Of a stretch of 15,683 bases of DNA, positions 8,801-14,662 are shown piece after piece. This stretch comes from Elusimicrobiota bacterium. Lineage in GTDB: Bacteria > CG03 > SLGR01 > PWQF01. The stretch is taken from the NCBI GenBank assembly GCA_003556865.1, contig PWQF01000113.1:1-15683 (forward strand). The letters run 5' to 3'. Position 1 is the first letter of the stretch; every line of letters begins with the position of its first letter. The notes under the pieces are model-generated. The model was not told where the DNA came from and ran no database searches. It saw nothing but the letters and a program-made list of their open reading frames with translations. The position numbers were made by a program, and so were the translations under genes.

Positions 8801-9065
8801 ACGCAGGGAAGATAATTTAATTAAAGTTTCGGTGGCAGATACCGGACCGGGCATAAAAGAAAATGATATGCCCAGGCTTTTTCAAAAGTTTGAACAGTTT
8901 GAAATAAACAGCCAGAGGAAAACAGGGGGGACGGGCCTGGGGCTTGCCATTTGCAAAAAAATCATAAGTATGCATAACGGCAGTATCTGGGCAGAATCAG
9001 AATTGGGTAAGGGGACCGTATTTTATTTTACACTCCCCCTGCTTAAAGAAAAAAGAGACAAATGA
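5844..9065 (+). CDS. Multi-PAS/GAF sensor histidine kinase
   Basis: 1073 residues from the ATG at 5844. Domains in order: PAS (about 20-132), PAS (142-262), GAF (268-440), PAS_3-type (452-572), PAS (580-705), PAS (715-830), HisKA (843-910) and HATPase_c (955-1067). The phospho-accepting histidine is H853 in SHELRTP. The N box (NIVNNA, 968-973), DTGPGI (999-1004) and GTGLGL (1029-1034) are intact, so the kinase should be active. From the ATG it has no membrane segment and would be a cytoplasmic sensor of redox, ligand or small-molecule signals. The frame extends back to a TTG at 5760, adding 28 residues with a hydrophobic stretch that could be a membrane anchor. Neither start has a Shine-Dalgarno. 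The stop overlaps the next gene's ATG (ATGA). It most likely phosphorylates the adjacent regulator and/or the receiver on the ATPase. Confidence 0.9.
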   Translation: MVKKEKFEPSRFENREIRLAALLASIDDLIFLLDNDLVFKECFQPRKEKLLKDPEYFIGKHIDDIGFPAPALELIKKSISKTLNTGKAGRAEYYLDLPQGRRWFDLRTSELKNSCGEREGITCVARDITGIKNLNYNLEKSKKQLSATLLSIGDGVITTDKKGNISRLNSVAQKLTGWKNSEAKGKPASEIFNIIDSKTRRRTENPIEMAFKQKKPVELKSNTILISREGAEYHIADSCAPIFSEKGQIVGSVMVFRDVSKEHKRREKEHFELLFQKTLADISEKFLTVKEKDFDRAVEDALFKIGSLFGVDRSYIFIFSKDMAVMHNTHEWCARGIESQKERVQDFPLSNMPWWKSRIMKLKPVHIPEVRSLPPEAEKEKKEFLSQKIKSLICLPIFSHDKTLRGFMGFDAVRTHFNWPENHIRMLMVIAEIIAGAFNRREAERGLKESRSRYKSLIKNIPGAPYRSLFDKEWSMLYIGDEIKNLTGYEPDDFIDNKIRSYESIIHPRDREMVSNAIGEAINNNRHWEIEYRLTGNDKSLKWVYEKGRAVPGPEKKLILEGFIHDITDRKNFETALKASEKKYRRLADNISDVVWTSDLNLNLKYVSPSVKKITGDTIDEYLEKSIEKKFPPAHLKKIHRAVRRELQKEKEKDVDKKRHITLEVQHYKSDGSLFWAEMKINLIRDNRGRPFGLQGVTRDISERKCWEEKIKRLAGEQELLLANIDIMVWYLVDPETYGAVNKAYADFLGMDKSLIQHKKIKEVLSAEKAKMCLEGNDRVFNSREKETTDFKVENERGETRIISVTKTPKLNSEGKVDYVVCSGIDITQQQKAQDEIEKSVKARENFISMVSHELRTPLSVIMEGIKIVEDGSCGDVNPEQKKYLGLATKNVDRLGRLINDILDIQKIEEGMMKFKMQLNNIGTAISTILETSRPAAQKKNLKINANIQDDIPDTLFDSDRIMQVLANIVNNALKFTETGEINISARREDNLIKVSVADTGPGIKENDMPRLFQKFEQFEINSQRKTGGTGLGLAICKKIISMHNGSIWAESELGKGTVFYFTLPLLKEKRDK

Positions 9066-9430
9066 AAGAAAAGATACTTATAATAGATGATGAGAAGGAT
9101 ATGCTTGCAATAACGGTAGCCAGGCTGGAAAAGTCCGGCTATGAGGTTATTCAGGCTTCAGAAGGCAAGGGGGGTCTAAAAAAGATGGAGAAGGAAAACC
9201 CGGACATAGTTATACTGGATTTAATGATGCCCGGAATGGACGGGTATGAAGTTTCCAGGAGAAAAAATGATGATCCCCGACTGGCGCCCATACCCCTTCT
9301 GGTGTTCACCGCCAGCGTTGAAGATATACAGGAGAAGGTCCGGGAGACGGGAGCCGACGGCTATATAGCAAAGCCTTTTAATGCCAGTGATATGATTAAG
9401 AAAATTTCGGACACATTAAATAAAAAATGA
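9062..9430 (+). CDS. Single-domain response regulator (CheY/Spo0F-like receiver)
   Basis: 122 residues consisting of one receiver domain and no output domain. The acidic pocket D9/D10, phospho-acceptor D53 (in ILDLMMPGMDG), T83 and K104 (in AKPF) are all present, so it should be phosphorylatable. Its ATG overlaps the kinase stop, and its own stop overlaps the ATG of the ATPase gene, giving two ATGA junctions in a row and probably coupled translation. With no DNA-binding domain it should act by protein contact, either on the pilus ATPase or as a relay or phosphate sink for the kinase. The dedicated kinase immediately upstream is the obvious phosphodonor. Confidence 0.93.
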   Translation: MKEKILIIDDEKDMLAITVARLEKSGYEVIQASEGKGGLKKMEKENPDIVILDLMMPGMDGYEVSRRKNDDPRLAPIPLLVFTASVEDIQEKVRETGADGYIAKPFNASDMIKKISDTLNKK

Positions 9431-11532
9431 CCAGGCTGACCAATACCCTTGTAGAAAAGCAGATGGTAACCCCGGAACAGGTGGAGGATGCAAGGGATAA
9501 GCAGATAGGGGCCAAAAAACCCATACACGAGCTTTTAATAGATATGGGCTTTATAAAAGAGGATGCACTTATTAAAACTGCTTCCGAAATTTTTGATCTC
9601 CCTGTTTCAGAACTTAAAAGCGAAGAAATAGATACAACCGTTTTAGAGCTTATCCCATATGACCTGGCCAAGCGTTACGGGATTTTTCCATTGAGGCGGG
9701 AAGGGGGTAAACTTCTGGTTGCTACGGTGGACCCCCAGAACGTGGTGGTAATGGATGATATCCAGAGCCTGACAGGAATACCGGTAAAACCAGTCCTTGC
9801 AGCTAAAAGCGATATATCCGGCTGCATTGAAAAATATTATCTGCTGGATGATTCTATTTATGATCTAGTAAAAAATATAGTTTCTGATAAGGAAGATATA
9901 ACCGTTAAAAAGGAGAGTCCTTCAAAGAAACCTTATGAGCTAAAAAAACTGCATATTGAAAGTTCACCCGTAATTCGCATTGTAAACCTGGTCCTGAGCG
10001 AGGCAGTTAAGTCAAAGGCCAGTGACATTCATATAGAACCATTTGAAGAGTTTACTGAAGTCCGTTACAGAATTGACGGTTTTTTAAAAAATATAATGAA
10101 ACTTCCGAATAATATTTCCCCCGCCATCATAGGCAGGATAAAAATACTTTCTGATTTAGACATTGCAGAGAAACGGAAACCTCAAGACGGAAGAATCAAA
10201 ATCAGCATAGGAGACCGTAAAGTGGATTTAAGAGTCTCATCTGTTCCTGTTTATCACGGGGAAAAAATTGTTATACGCGTACTTGACCCCGGACAGGCAA
10301 AAGTAAATATTAAAGAGCTGGGCTTGATGGATAAGGACTTTAAGCTTCTTAATAACTCAATCCACTCATCGCAGGGAATGATCTTAATAACAGGTCCCAC
10401 CGGATCGGGTAAGACTTCAACCATATATGCTGCCCTGGATGAGGTTAATAATGAATCCGTCAATATAGTAACAATAGAAGACCCGGTTGAGTATCAAATA
10501 AAAGGAATTAATCAAATTCAGGTTAACCCGGCTAAAGAGCTTAATTTCTCAACCGGACTTAAAAGTATTTTAAGGCAGGATCCTGACATTATATTTGTGG
10601 GAGAGATCAGAGACAGTGAGACCGCAAAGATTGCTTTCAGGTCCTCAATGACAGGACATCTTGTTTTTTCTACCCTGCATACCAACAGCGCAGTATCTAC
10701 CGTTACCCGTCTGAAGGATATCGGTGTGGACCCCTATCTTATAAGTTCTTCCCTGATACTCATTGTAGCCCAGCGACTGGTGCGTTTAGTATGCCCTCAC
10801 TGTAAAGAATCTTATGAACCCTCAAAAGTTTTACTGGAAAAATTTTCTTCGATTATAAGCTATCTGAAAATAACCAGCTTTTACAGGGGGGGCGGATGCG
10901 AAGAGTGCGGTTACTCAGGTTTTAAGGGAAGGACAGCTATATTTGAAATGCTAAGTTTTAATGACAGGATAAGGGAAATGATATCCAGGAACGCATCCGA
11001 GGCCCATCTGCTGGCTCAGGCCCGGAAAAATAATTTCACAACCCTGGCAGAATCAGGAATCTTAAAAGTCTCAAAACATCTGACAACGATTGAAGAGGTG
11101 GACAGAATAACTGAAATCACAGATAATCCGGAGCATATAAAAAAAGAGAAAAGCGACCGGAAAACTAAGATACTTGTAGCTGATGATGAGGAAGGGATAC
11201 AGGCTATTCTTGCAAAGAGACTGAAGGATGCAGGTTATGATGTTATCAGCGCCCTTAACGGTGAAGAGGCGCTTCGCCTGGCCTTCACAAAAAAGCCGGA
11301 CTTAATAATTATGGATATTATGATGCCGGTAATGGACGGCATACAGGCCACCCGAAAATTAAGGGAAAGGCTTCATACCGCTTCCATACCGGTTATAATG
11401 CTGACCGCCAAAAAAGATAAAAGAAGCGAACTTGAAGGAATTGATGCGGGGGCAGATGATTATATAACAAAACCTTTTGATAAAGATAAACTGCTGGCCA
11501 GGATTAAGATGCTGCTCCGGAGAAGAAGCTGA
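9427..11532 (+). CDS. PilB/GspE-type assembly ATPase fused to a C-terminal receiver domain
   Basis: 701 residues. Residues 1-150 are the GspE/MshE-type N-terminal domain; the RLG of the usual c-di-GMP-binding motif is not evident. The ATPase core has SDIHIEP, Walker A GPTGSGKT (323-330, K329), the Asp box and Walker B DPDIIFVGEIRD (385-396, E393) and the His box TGHLVFSTLHTN (409-420). The extension-ATPase zinc site is complete: C456, C459, C491 and C494. These mark a cytoplasmic hexameric motor for building a type IV pilus or pseudopilus (PilB/GspE) rather than a PilT retraction motor. Residues 579-701 form a receiver domain with D586/D587, phospho-acceptor D630 (IIMDIMMP) and TKPF. An appended receiver is unusual and suggests phosphorylation-controlled assembly. 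The ATG overlaps the upstream stop; the next gene starts 2 bp after its stop. Confidence 0.94.
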   Translation: MTRLTNTLVEKQMVTPEQVEDARDKQIGAKKPIHELLIDMGFIKEDALIKTASEIFDLPVSELKSEEIDTTVLELIPYDLAKRYGIFPLRREGGKLLVATVDPQNVVVMDDIQSLTGIPVKPVLAAKSDISGCIEKYYLLDDSIYDLVKNIVSDKEDITVKKESPSKKPYELKKLHIESSPVIRIVNLVLSEAVKSKASDIHIEPFEEFTEVRYRIDGFLKNIMKLPNNISPAIIGRIKILSDLDIAEKRKPQDGRIKISIGDRKVDLRVSSVPVYHGEKIVIRVLDPGQAKVNIKELGLMDKDFKLLNNSIHSSQGMILITGPTGSGKTSTIYAALDEVNNESVNIVTIEDPVEYQIKGINQIQVNPAKELNFSTGLKSILRQDPDIIFVGEIRDSETAKIAFRSSMTGHLVFSTLHTNSAVSTVTRLKDIGVDPYLISSSLILIVAQRLVRLVCPHCKESYEPSKVLLEKFSSIISYLKITSFYRGGGCEECGYSGFKGRTAIFEMLSFNDRIREMISRNASEAHLLAQARKNNFTTLAESGILKVSKHLTTIEEVDRITEITDNPEHIKKEKSDRKTKILVADDEEGIQAILAKRLKDAGYDVISALNGEEALRLAFTKKPDLIIMDIMMPVMDGIQATRKLRERLHTASIPVIMLTAKKDKRSELEGIDAGADDYITKPFDKDKLLARIKMLLRRRS

Positions 11533-11534
11533 AA

Positions 11535-12080
11535 ATGTCTGAAAAGAAAAATAAGACTGATATTGAGGATAAAGTAAAAGATATACTTAATGAGCATCAG
11601 AACCTGGAAATATCCAGAAAAAAAAAGTTAGCTCAAATAAAAATAAAGAAAGAAAAGAGAAAAAGAATTATAACCTATTCCAGGAGAATAATTCTTTTTC
11701 TGATGGCCTGTACTGCAGCCTACCTATATTTTGCGGACCACCGCGCGACTTCACTCAGAGATGAGTCTCAAGTTTGGTTTTCAGGTTTTTTAAGGGATGA
11801 TGATTACAGGCTCAGGGAATGTATTCTTAACCTCTGGGAAATAAGGAGGTATTCCGATACTTTTTATGCAGATAGAGGGCAGTTCCCGGAAAATCTATCA
11901 GAACTGACGGCAGAAGAACCTGCCCTTATGGAAATATCCTGTCCGGCAAGCGGAAAAAAATATATAGATAAAATTTCAGGTGAACAAAAAATTATTGCCT
12001 GCCCGACTCCTGAATTCCACGGCATTTACAGGGCATGGATTGACCTCAAGACGGGACCTCCAAGAATTGAAAGGAGATAA
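11535..12080 (+). CDS. Membrane-anchored protein with a pilin-like ectodomain
   Basis: 181 residues; I do not recognise a named family. Residues 1-50 are very Lys/Glu-rich and probably helical or coiled-coil in the cytoplasm. One membrane helix follows (about 51-67), then an external domain (about 90-165). That domain resembles the globular part of the two downstream prepilins: cysteines at 96, 136 and 156, a FYADRGQFP stretch and a CP...CP...HG ending. The first two cysteines are 40 residues apart, exactly as in both prepilins. It lacks a prepilin peptidase site (no G-F-T-x-x-E at the helix start), so it should stay in the membrane. It starts 2 bp after the ATPase stop, and its last codons contain the strong Shine-Dalgarno of the next gene. 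A role as pilus platform adaptor or initiator is inference. Confidence 0.82.
   Translation: MSEKKNKTDIEDKVKDILNEHQNLEISRKKKLAQIKIKKEKRKRIITYSRRIILFLMACTAAYLYFADHRATSLRDESQVWFSGFLRDDDYRLRECILNLWEIRRYSDTFYADRGQFPENLSELTAEEPALMEISCPASGKKYIDKISGEQKIIACPTPEFHGIYRAWIDLKTGPPRIERR
12071..12078 (+). promoter_or_regulatory. Strong Shine-Dalgarno for the first prepilin gene
   Basis: AAGGAGAT lies eight bases before the ATG at 12087 and overlaps the end of the upstream gene. It is the best ribosome binding site in the plus-strand operon, whose other genes have weak or no such site. This fits a structural subunit needed in larger amounts than the regulators and motor. Confidence 0.6.
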
Positions 12081-12086
12081 AATAGT

Positions 12087-13046
12087 ATGATGGATTTCTT
12101 TTTAAGAAAAATAAATCAGTATAAACGTCATTCGGGGTTTACTTTTTTAGAGCTCCTTATTGCAATAGCTATTGTTATAATCCTGGCGGGCAGTGTGGAA
12201 GTAGTGCGTTACCGCAGGGCAAGGGAAAAAACTTCAAAATCAGTATGCGCGGAAAACAGGAGGGTTATAGAACTTTCAGAGATGAGATTTAAAGCGGATA
12301 CGGGTTCTCATTCCCAAGCATTAGGTGAACTTGTTGCTGCAGGGTATTTAAGCCGCAGGCCCGTATGTCCCGGGGGGGGGATTTATGCCTGGTTGCCGCG
12401 CCCCGAAGAAGATTCGCTTTATCAGTCAATAATAGGCTGTTCCGTTCACGGAACTTTCGATACGGGAATATCTGAATATGAAAATATTATAAGTTATGAC
12501 TTTAATGATGGAGGCTCCGACGGGTGGACTACTACAGGAAGTAACTGGGATGTCATAGATAAAAAATTTCAGGGAGGGCCCGGGGGTGAGCACCGCGCCT
12601 TTTACGGGGAAGATAGCTGGAGCAACTACACAGTTGAAGTAAAAGCTGCTTTACTGGCCGGAAGCGGCAGCGCACAGGGCTACGGGATATATTTCAGATC
12701 CACCGGCTTTAATGAACCCGATACTCTTAATTCTTATATTTTTCAGTATGATCCCGGATATGCAGGAGGCGAGTTTCTTATCAGAAAAGTTGTTTCGGGA
12801 GGAGAACGGCCCCCTATTGCCCGGTTTGCCCCGCCTGCGGGTTATGACTGGAAAGGCTCAGAGAAAAAAATAAGAATAGAAGTTTCGGGAGAGAGCCTCC
12901 GGGCATATATAAGCGATATAAACGGCGGAACAGCTCCTGTCCTTGAAGTAAATGATTCCACATTTCTATCCGGTGCAGTGGGCTTTCGGACATGGAGTGA
13001 CTCCGTAGCATCTTTTGATGACCTGCTTATAACTATTGAAGATTAA
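12087..13046 (+). CDS. Prepilin-like protein with a C-terminal LamG/DUF1080-like module
   Basis: 319 residues. A 17-residue basic leader ends in G17, followed by FTFLELLIAIAIV: the class III (type IV pilin/pseudopilin) signal cut by prepilin peptidase, with mature E5 at residue 22. The pilin core (18-125) has cysteines at 54, 94 and 118. From about residue 134 to 317 it carries an extra domain rich in Gly, Trp and Tyr, starting YDFNDG and ending in an FDDLLI strand. These are hallmarks of concanavalin A-like (LamG, DUF1080) beta-sandwiches that often bind or hydrolyse glycans. I see no catalytic motif, so binding is more likely. It is far longer than a usual pseudopilin (130-180). Two ATGs occur in tandem (12087 and 12090). 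A G9 tract encodes residues 96-98. Confidence 0.85.
   Translation: MMDFFLRKINQYKRHSGFTFLELLIAIAIVIILAGSVEVVRYRRAREKTSKSVCAENRRVIELSEMRFKADTGSHSQALGELVAAGYLSRRPVCPGGGIYAWLPRPEEDSLYQSIIGCSVHGTFDTGISEYENIISYDFNDGGSDGWTTTGSNWDVIDKKFQGGPGGEHRAFYGEDSWSNYTVEVKAALLAGSGSAQGYGIYFRSTGFNEPDTLNSYIFQYDPGYAGGEFLIRKVVSGGERPPIARFAPPAGYDWKGSEKKIRIEVSGESLRAYISDINGGTAPVLEVNDSTFLSGAVGFRTWSDSVASFDDLLITIED
12372..12380 (+). repeat. Nine-G homopolymer inside the first prepilin gene
   Basis: Nine consecutive G encode three glycines right after C94-P95 of the prepilin. It is the longest G/C run I see in the window. A one-base slip would shift the frame before the C-terminal module. G7-G8 runs also occur in other genes here (for example 1658-1665, 3329-3335 and 10886-10892), so it may only reflect use of GGG codons. 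Confidence 0.85.
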
Positions 13047-13048
13047 AA

Positions 13049-13699
13049 ATGTCAAAATTGAAAAAAAGAGATAAAGGATTTACATTAATTGAGCTTATAG
13101 TTTCAACAGCCATTATAGCTATATTAACAGGGGCAGTTGTCTCTATTAGATACCGGGATGCCAGGGAACAGGCCTCCATCTCTGTATGCGCGGAAAACCG
13201 GCGTTTAATCGAGCTTTCGGAAATGCGCTATAAGGCTGACCGGGGCAGCCACTCACAGGGGTTAATTGACCTGGCAGAAGAAAATTATTTAAGCCGCATA
13301 CCCAATTGTCCGGAGAAAGGAGTTTATGCCTGGGCTCCCTATCCCGCCGGACATTCATTATACCAGTCGGTTATAGGCTGCTCTTTTCATGGAATTGAGG
13401 AAGAAAACGGAGAAGAAGAGGCTCTGCCTGATTATCCTGTCTGGGATCCGGATGTTGCTTATTTCGGGGGCAATTATATTATTTATGATGAGAGGGTTTT
13501 TCAGGCAAGATACTGGACCAGGGGAGACGTGCCGGGCCTTATTTCCAGTCCCTGGCAGGAAATCACTGACCAGTGGCGAAACTTTAATATTTACCACAGG
13601 GATGACAGGGTGCTATATGAAGGCAAGAGTTACAGGGCAAAATGGTGGAACCAGAACGCTCCCCCAAATATTTCCCAGGCTTGGGAACCGGTTAATTGA
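13049..13699 (+). CDS. Prepilin-like protein with two CBM5/12-like (chitin-binding type 3) modules
   Basis: 216 residues. A 10-residue basic leader (G10) is followed by FTLIELIVSTAII, a prepilin peptidase site with mature E5 at residue 15. The pilin core (11-120) aligns without gaps to the preceding prepilin: I count 67 identities in 110 positions, with cysteines at 47, 87 and 111. After an acidic linker come two short repeats, about 131-174 and 176-214. Each has the CBM5/12 pattern of an early aromatic, a tYxGkxYxAkWW-like stretch and a closing W: ARYWTRG then W169, and AKWWNQ (197-202) then W212. This family binds chitin and related beta-glycans through exposed aromatics. It starts 2 bp after the upstream stop with no Shine-Dalgarno, so coupling is likely. 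It is the last operon gene, and its stop overlaps the convergent M15 gene by 8 bp. Confidence 0.87.
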   Translation: MSKLKKRDKGFTLIELIVSTAIIAILTGAVVSIRYRDAREQASISVCAENRRLIELSEMRYKADRGSHSQGLIDLAEENYLSRIPNCPEKGVYAWAPYPAGHSLYQSVIGCSFHGIEEENGEEEALPDYPVWDPDVAYFGGNYIIYDERVFQARYWTRGDVPGLISSPWQEITDQWRNFNIYHRDDRVLYEGKSYRAKWWNQNAPPNISQAWEPVN

Positions 13700-14594
13700 T
13701 CACTGTCGGCATCTGAGGCTTTTTAACTTCGCTGCCGCCCATAATTAAAAGTTCAGGACGGTATTCAAAGTGCATATTATCGTAAAAGAGCCATTTTCCG
13801 CCCCATATAAAACCGTATTTTTCAAAGATCTCCACAATTTCCCGGGGCACCATCCATCTTTCCTCGTAGGGAACTTCATACCAGCGTGAATTATAATTTT
13901 TAGTCCAAAGCCAGTATATTATTTTCCGGGGTGAATATACGGGAATAAGATCAACTGCCGCGCCGTAGCTATGATAACTTCTCCTGGTGCTGCCCTGAAT
14001 CCGGCGCCAGCTGAAACATTCTATTCTATTCAGGCTCTTTATAAATCTTTTTATTTCATTATTTTCGGTTTTTATTTTTTTTATCTCTTTTTCAATTTCT
14101 TTAAGGGCAGGTACTATTTTTTTATGAGCCCGGATATTAAAATTGAAAAAGCTCTTTTCCCGTATATTTTTTTTTATTTCCCGGTAGGAATCCCCGCCGT
14201 AAAGCTTATCCAGAAAAGAAGCGGATACGGGAACCTCTCCTCTCGTTTTTATATATTCAATATGCTCCTTTTCAGGCAGTATGGTTTTTAAGGGAAACCC
14301 GGCATGATATTCATAAAAACCAAAAGGCCCGTATTTTTGCTTATCTGTTATTTTTGATTCAGGGAGCATCCTCCCACCCAGCCAGTAAAACCACTCATCA
14401 TCAAGCTTAAGGGCCCATTCACCGTCTTTCTCTTTAATCTTTATAATCCGGTCATTATATGCAGCGGCAAGGGCTTGCAGTTCTTTTGGCGGCCCGGCCT
14501 CTTCAGCCGGAAATCTAATTGAAATAAACCGAGATGACAGATAAAAAAAGGCGGCTGATACCGCAAAAATTAAAAATATTTTTTTAAGATTCAT
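13692..14594 (-). CDS. M15-family metallopeptidase (D-Ala-D-Ala carboxypeptidase-like), membrane-anchored
   Basis: 300 residues from the ATG at 14594. An N-terminal hydrophobic segment (about 5-22) acts as signal or anchor, so the enzyme should face the periplasm. The zinc site of M15 peptidases is clear: SYHSYGAAVDL gives H208 and D215, and DNMHFEYRPE gives D272 and H275. Such enzymes trim peptidoglycan stem peptides as D,D-carboxypeptidases or L,D-endopeptidases; which one cannot be told. Residues 160-190 are strongly helical, and a 150-residue N-terminal region has no motif I recognise. The combination resembles M15 proteins I recall from spirochaetes. A TTG at 14606 would add four residues but lies inside the IS30 terminal repeat, so I reject it. 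No Shine-Dalgarno is visible, because the IS begins 4 bp upstream. The 3' end overlaps the prepilin gene by 8 bp. Confidence 0.87.
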   Translation of the reverse strand: MNLKKIFLIFAVSAAFFYLSSRFISIRFPAEEAGPPKELQALAAAYNDRIIKIKEKDGEWALKLDDEWFYWLGGRMLPESKITDKQKYGPFGFYEYHAGFPLKTILPEKEHIEYIKTRGEVPVSASFLDKLYGGDSYREIKKNIREKSFFNFNIRAHKKIVPALKEIEKEIKKIKTENNEIKRFIKSLNRIECFSWRRIQGSTRRSYHSYGAAVDLIPVYSPRKIIYWLWTKNYNSRWYEVPYEERWMVPREIVEIFEKYGFIWGGKWLFYDNMHFEYRPELLIMGGSEVKKPQMPTVIN

Positions 14595-14598
14595 AGGC

Positions 14599-14622
14599 GG
14601 ATTCAATAATCTAATGCAACAC
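14599..14622 (+). repeat. IS30 left terminal inverted repeat
   Basis: Matches the reverse complement of 15657-15680 at 20 of 24 positions. The outer part GGATTCAA and the inner GCAACAC are conserved; the differences are one base plus a three-base block in the middle. The general form resembles the ends of the original IS30. Confidence 0.85.
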
Positions 14623-14647
14623 TCACATAAAAAAAGTAGAATGCGAC

Positions 14648-14655
14648 AAAGGAGG
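14648..14655 (+). promoter_or_regulatory. Shine-Dalgarno fixing the GTG start of the transposase
   Basis: AAAGGAGG lies seven bases before the GTG at 14663, an ideal spacing, and decides this non-ATG start. The ATG at 14641 is out of frame. Confidence 0.7.
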
Positions 14656-14662
14656 AACTACT

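Noticed and set aside
13389..13748. A 119-residue plus-strand frame with a hydrophobic stretch overlapping the end of the second prepilin
   Set aside because: It is the alternate frame of the CBM-like repeat region. The main frame has clear domain signal, and this one has no family-like motif.
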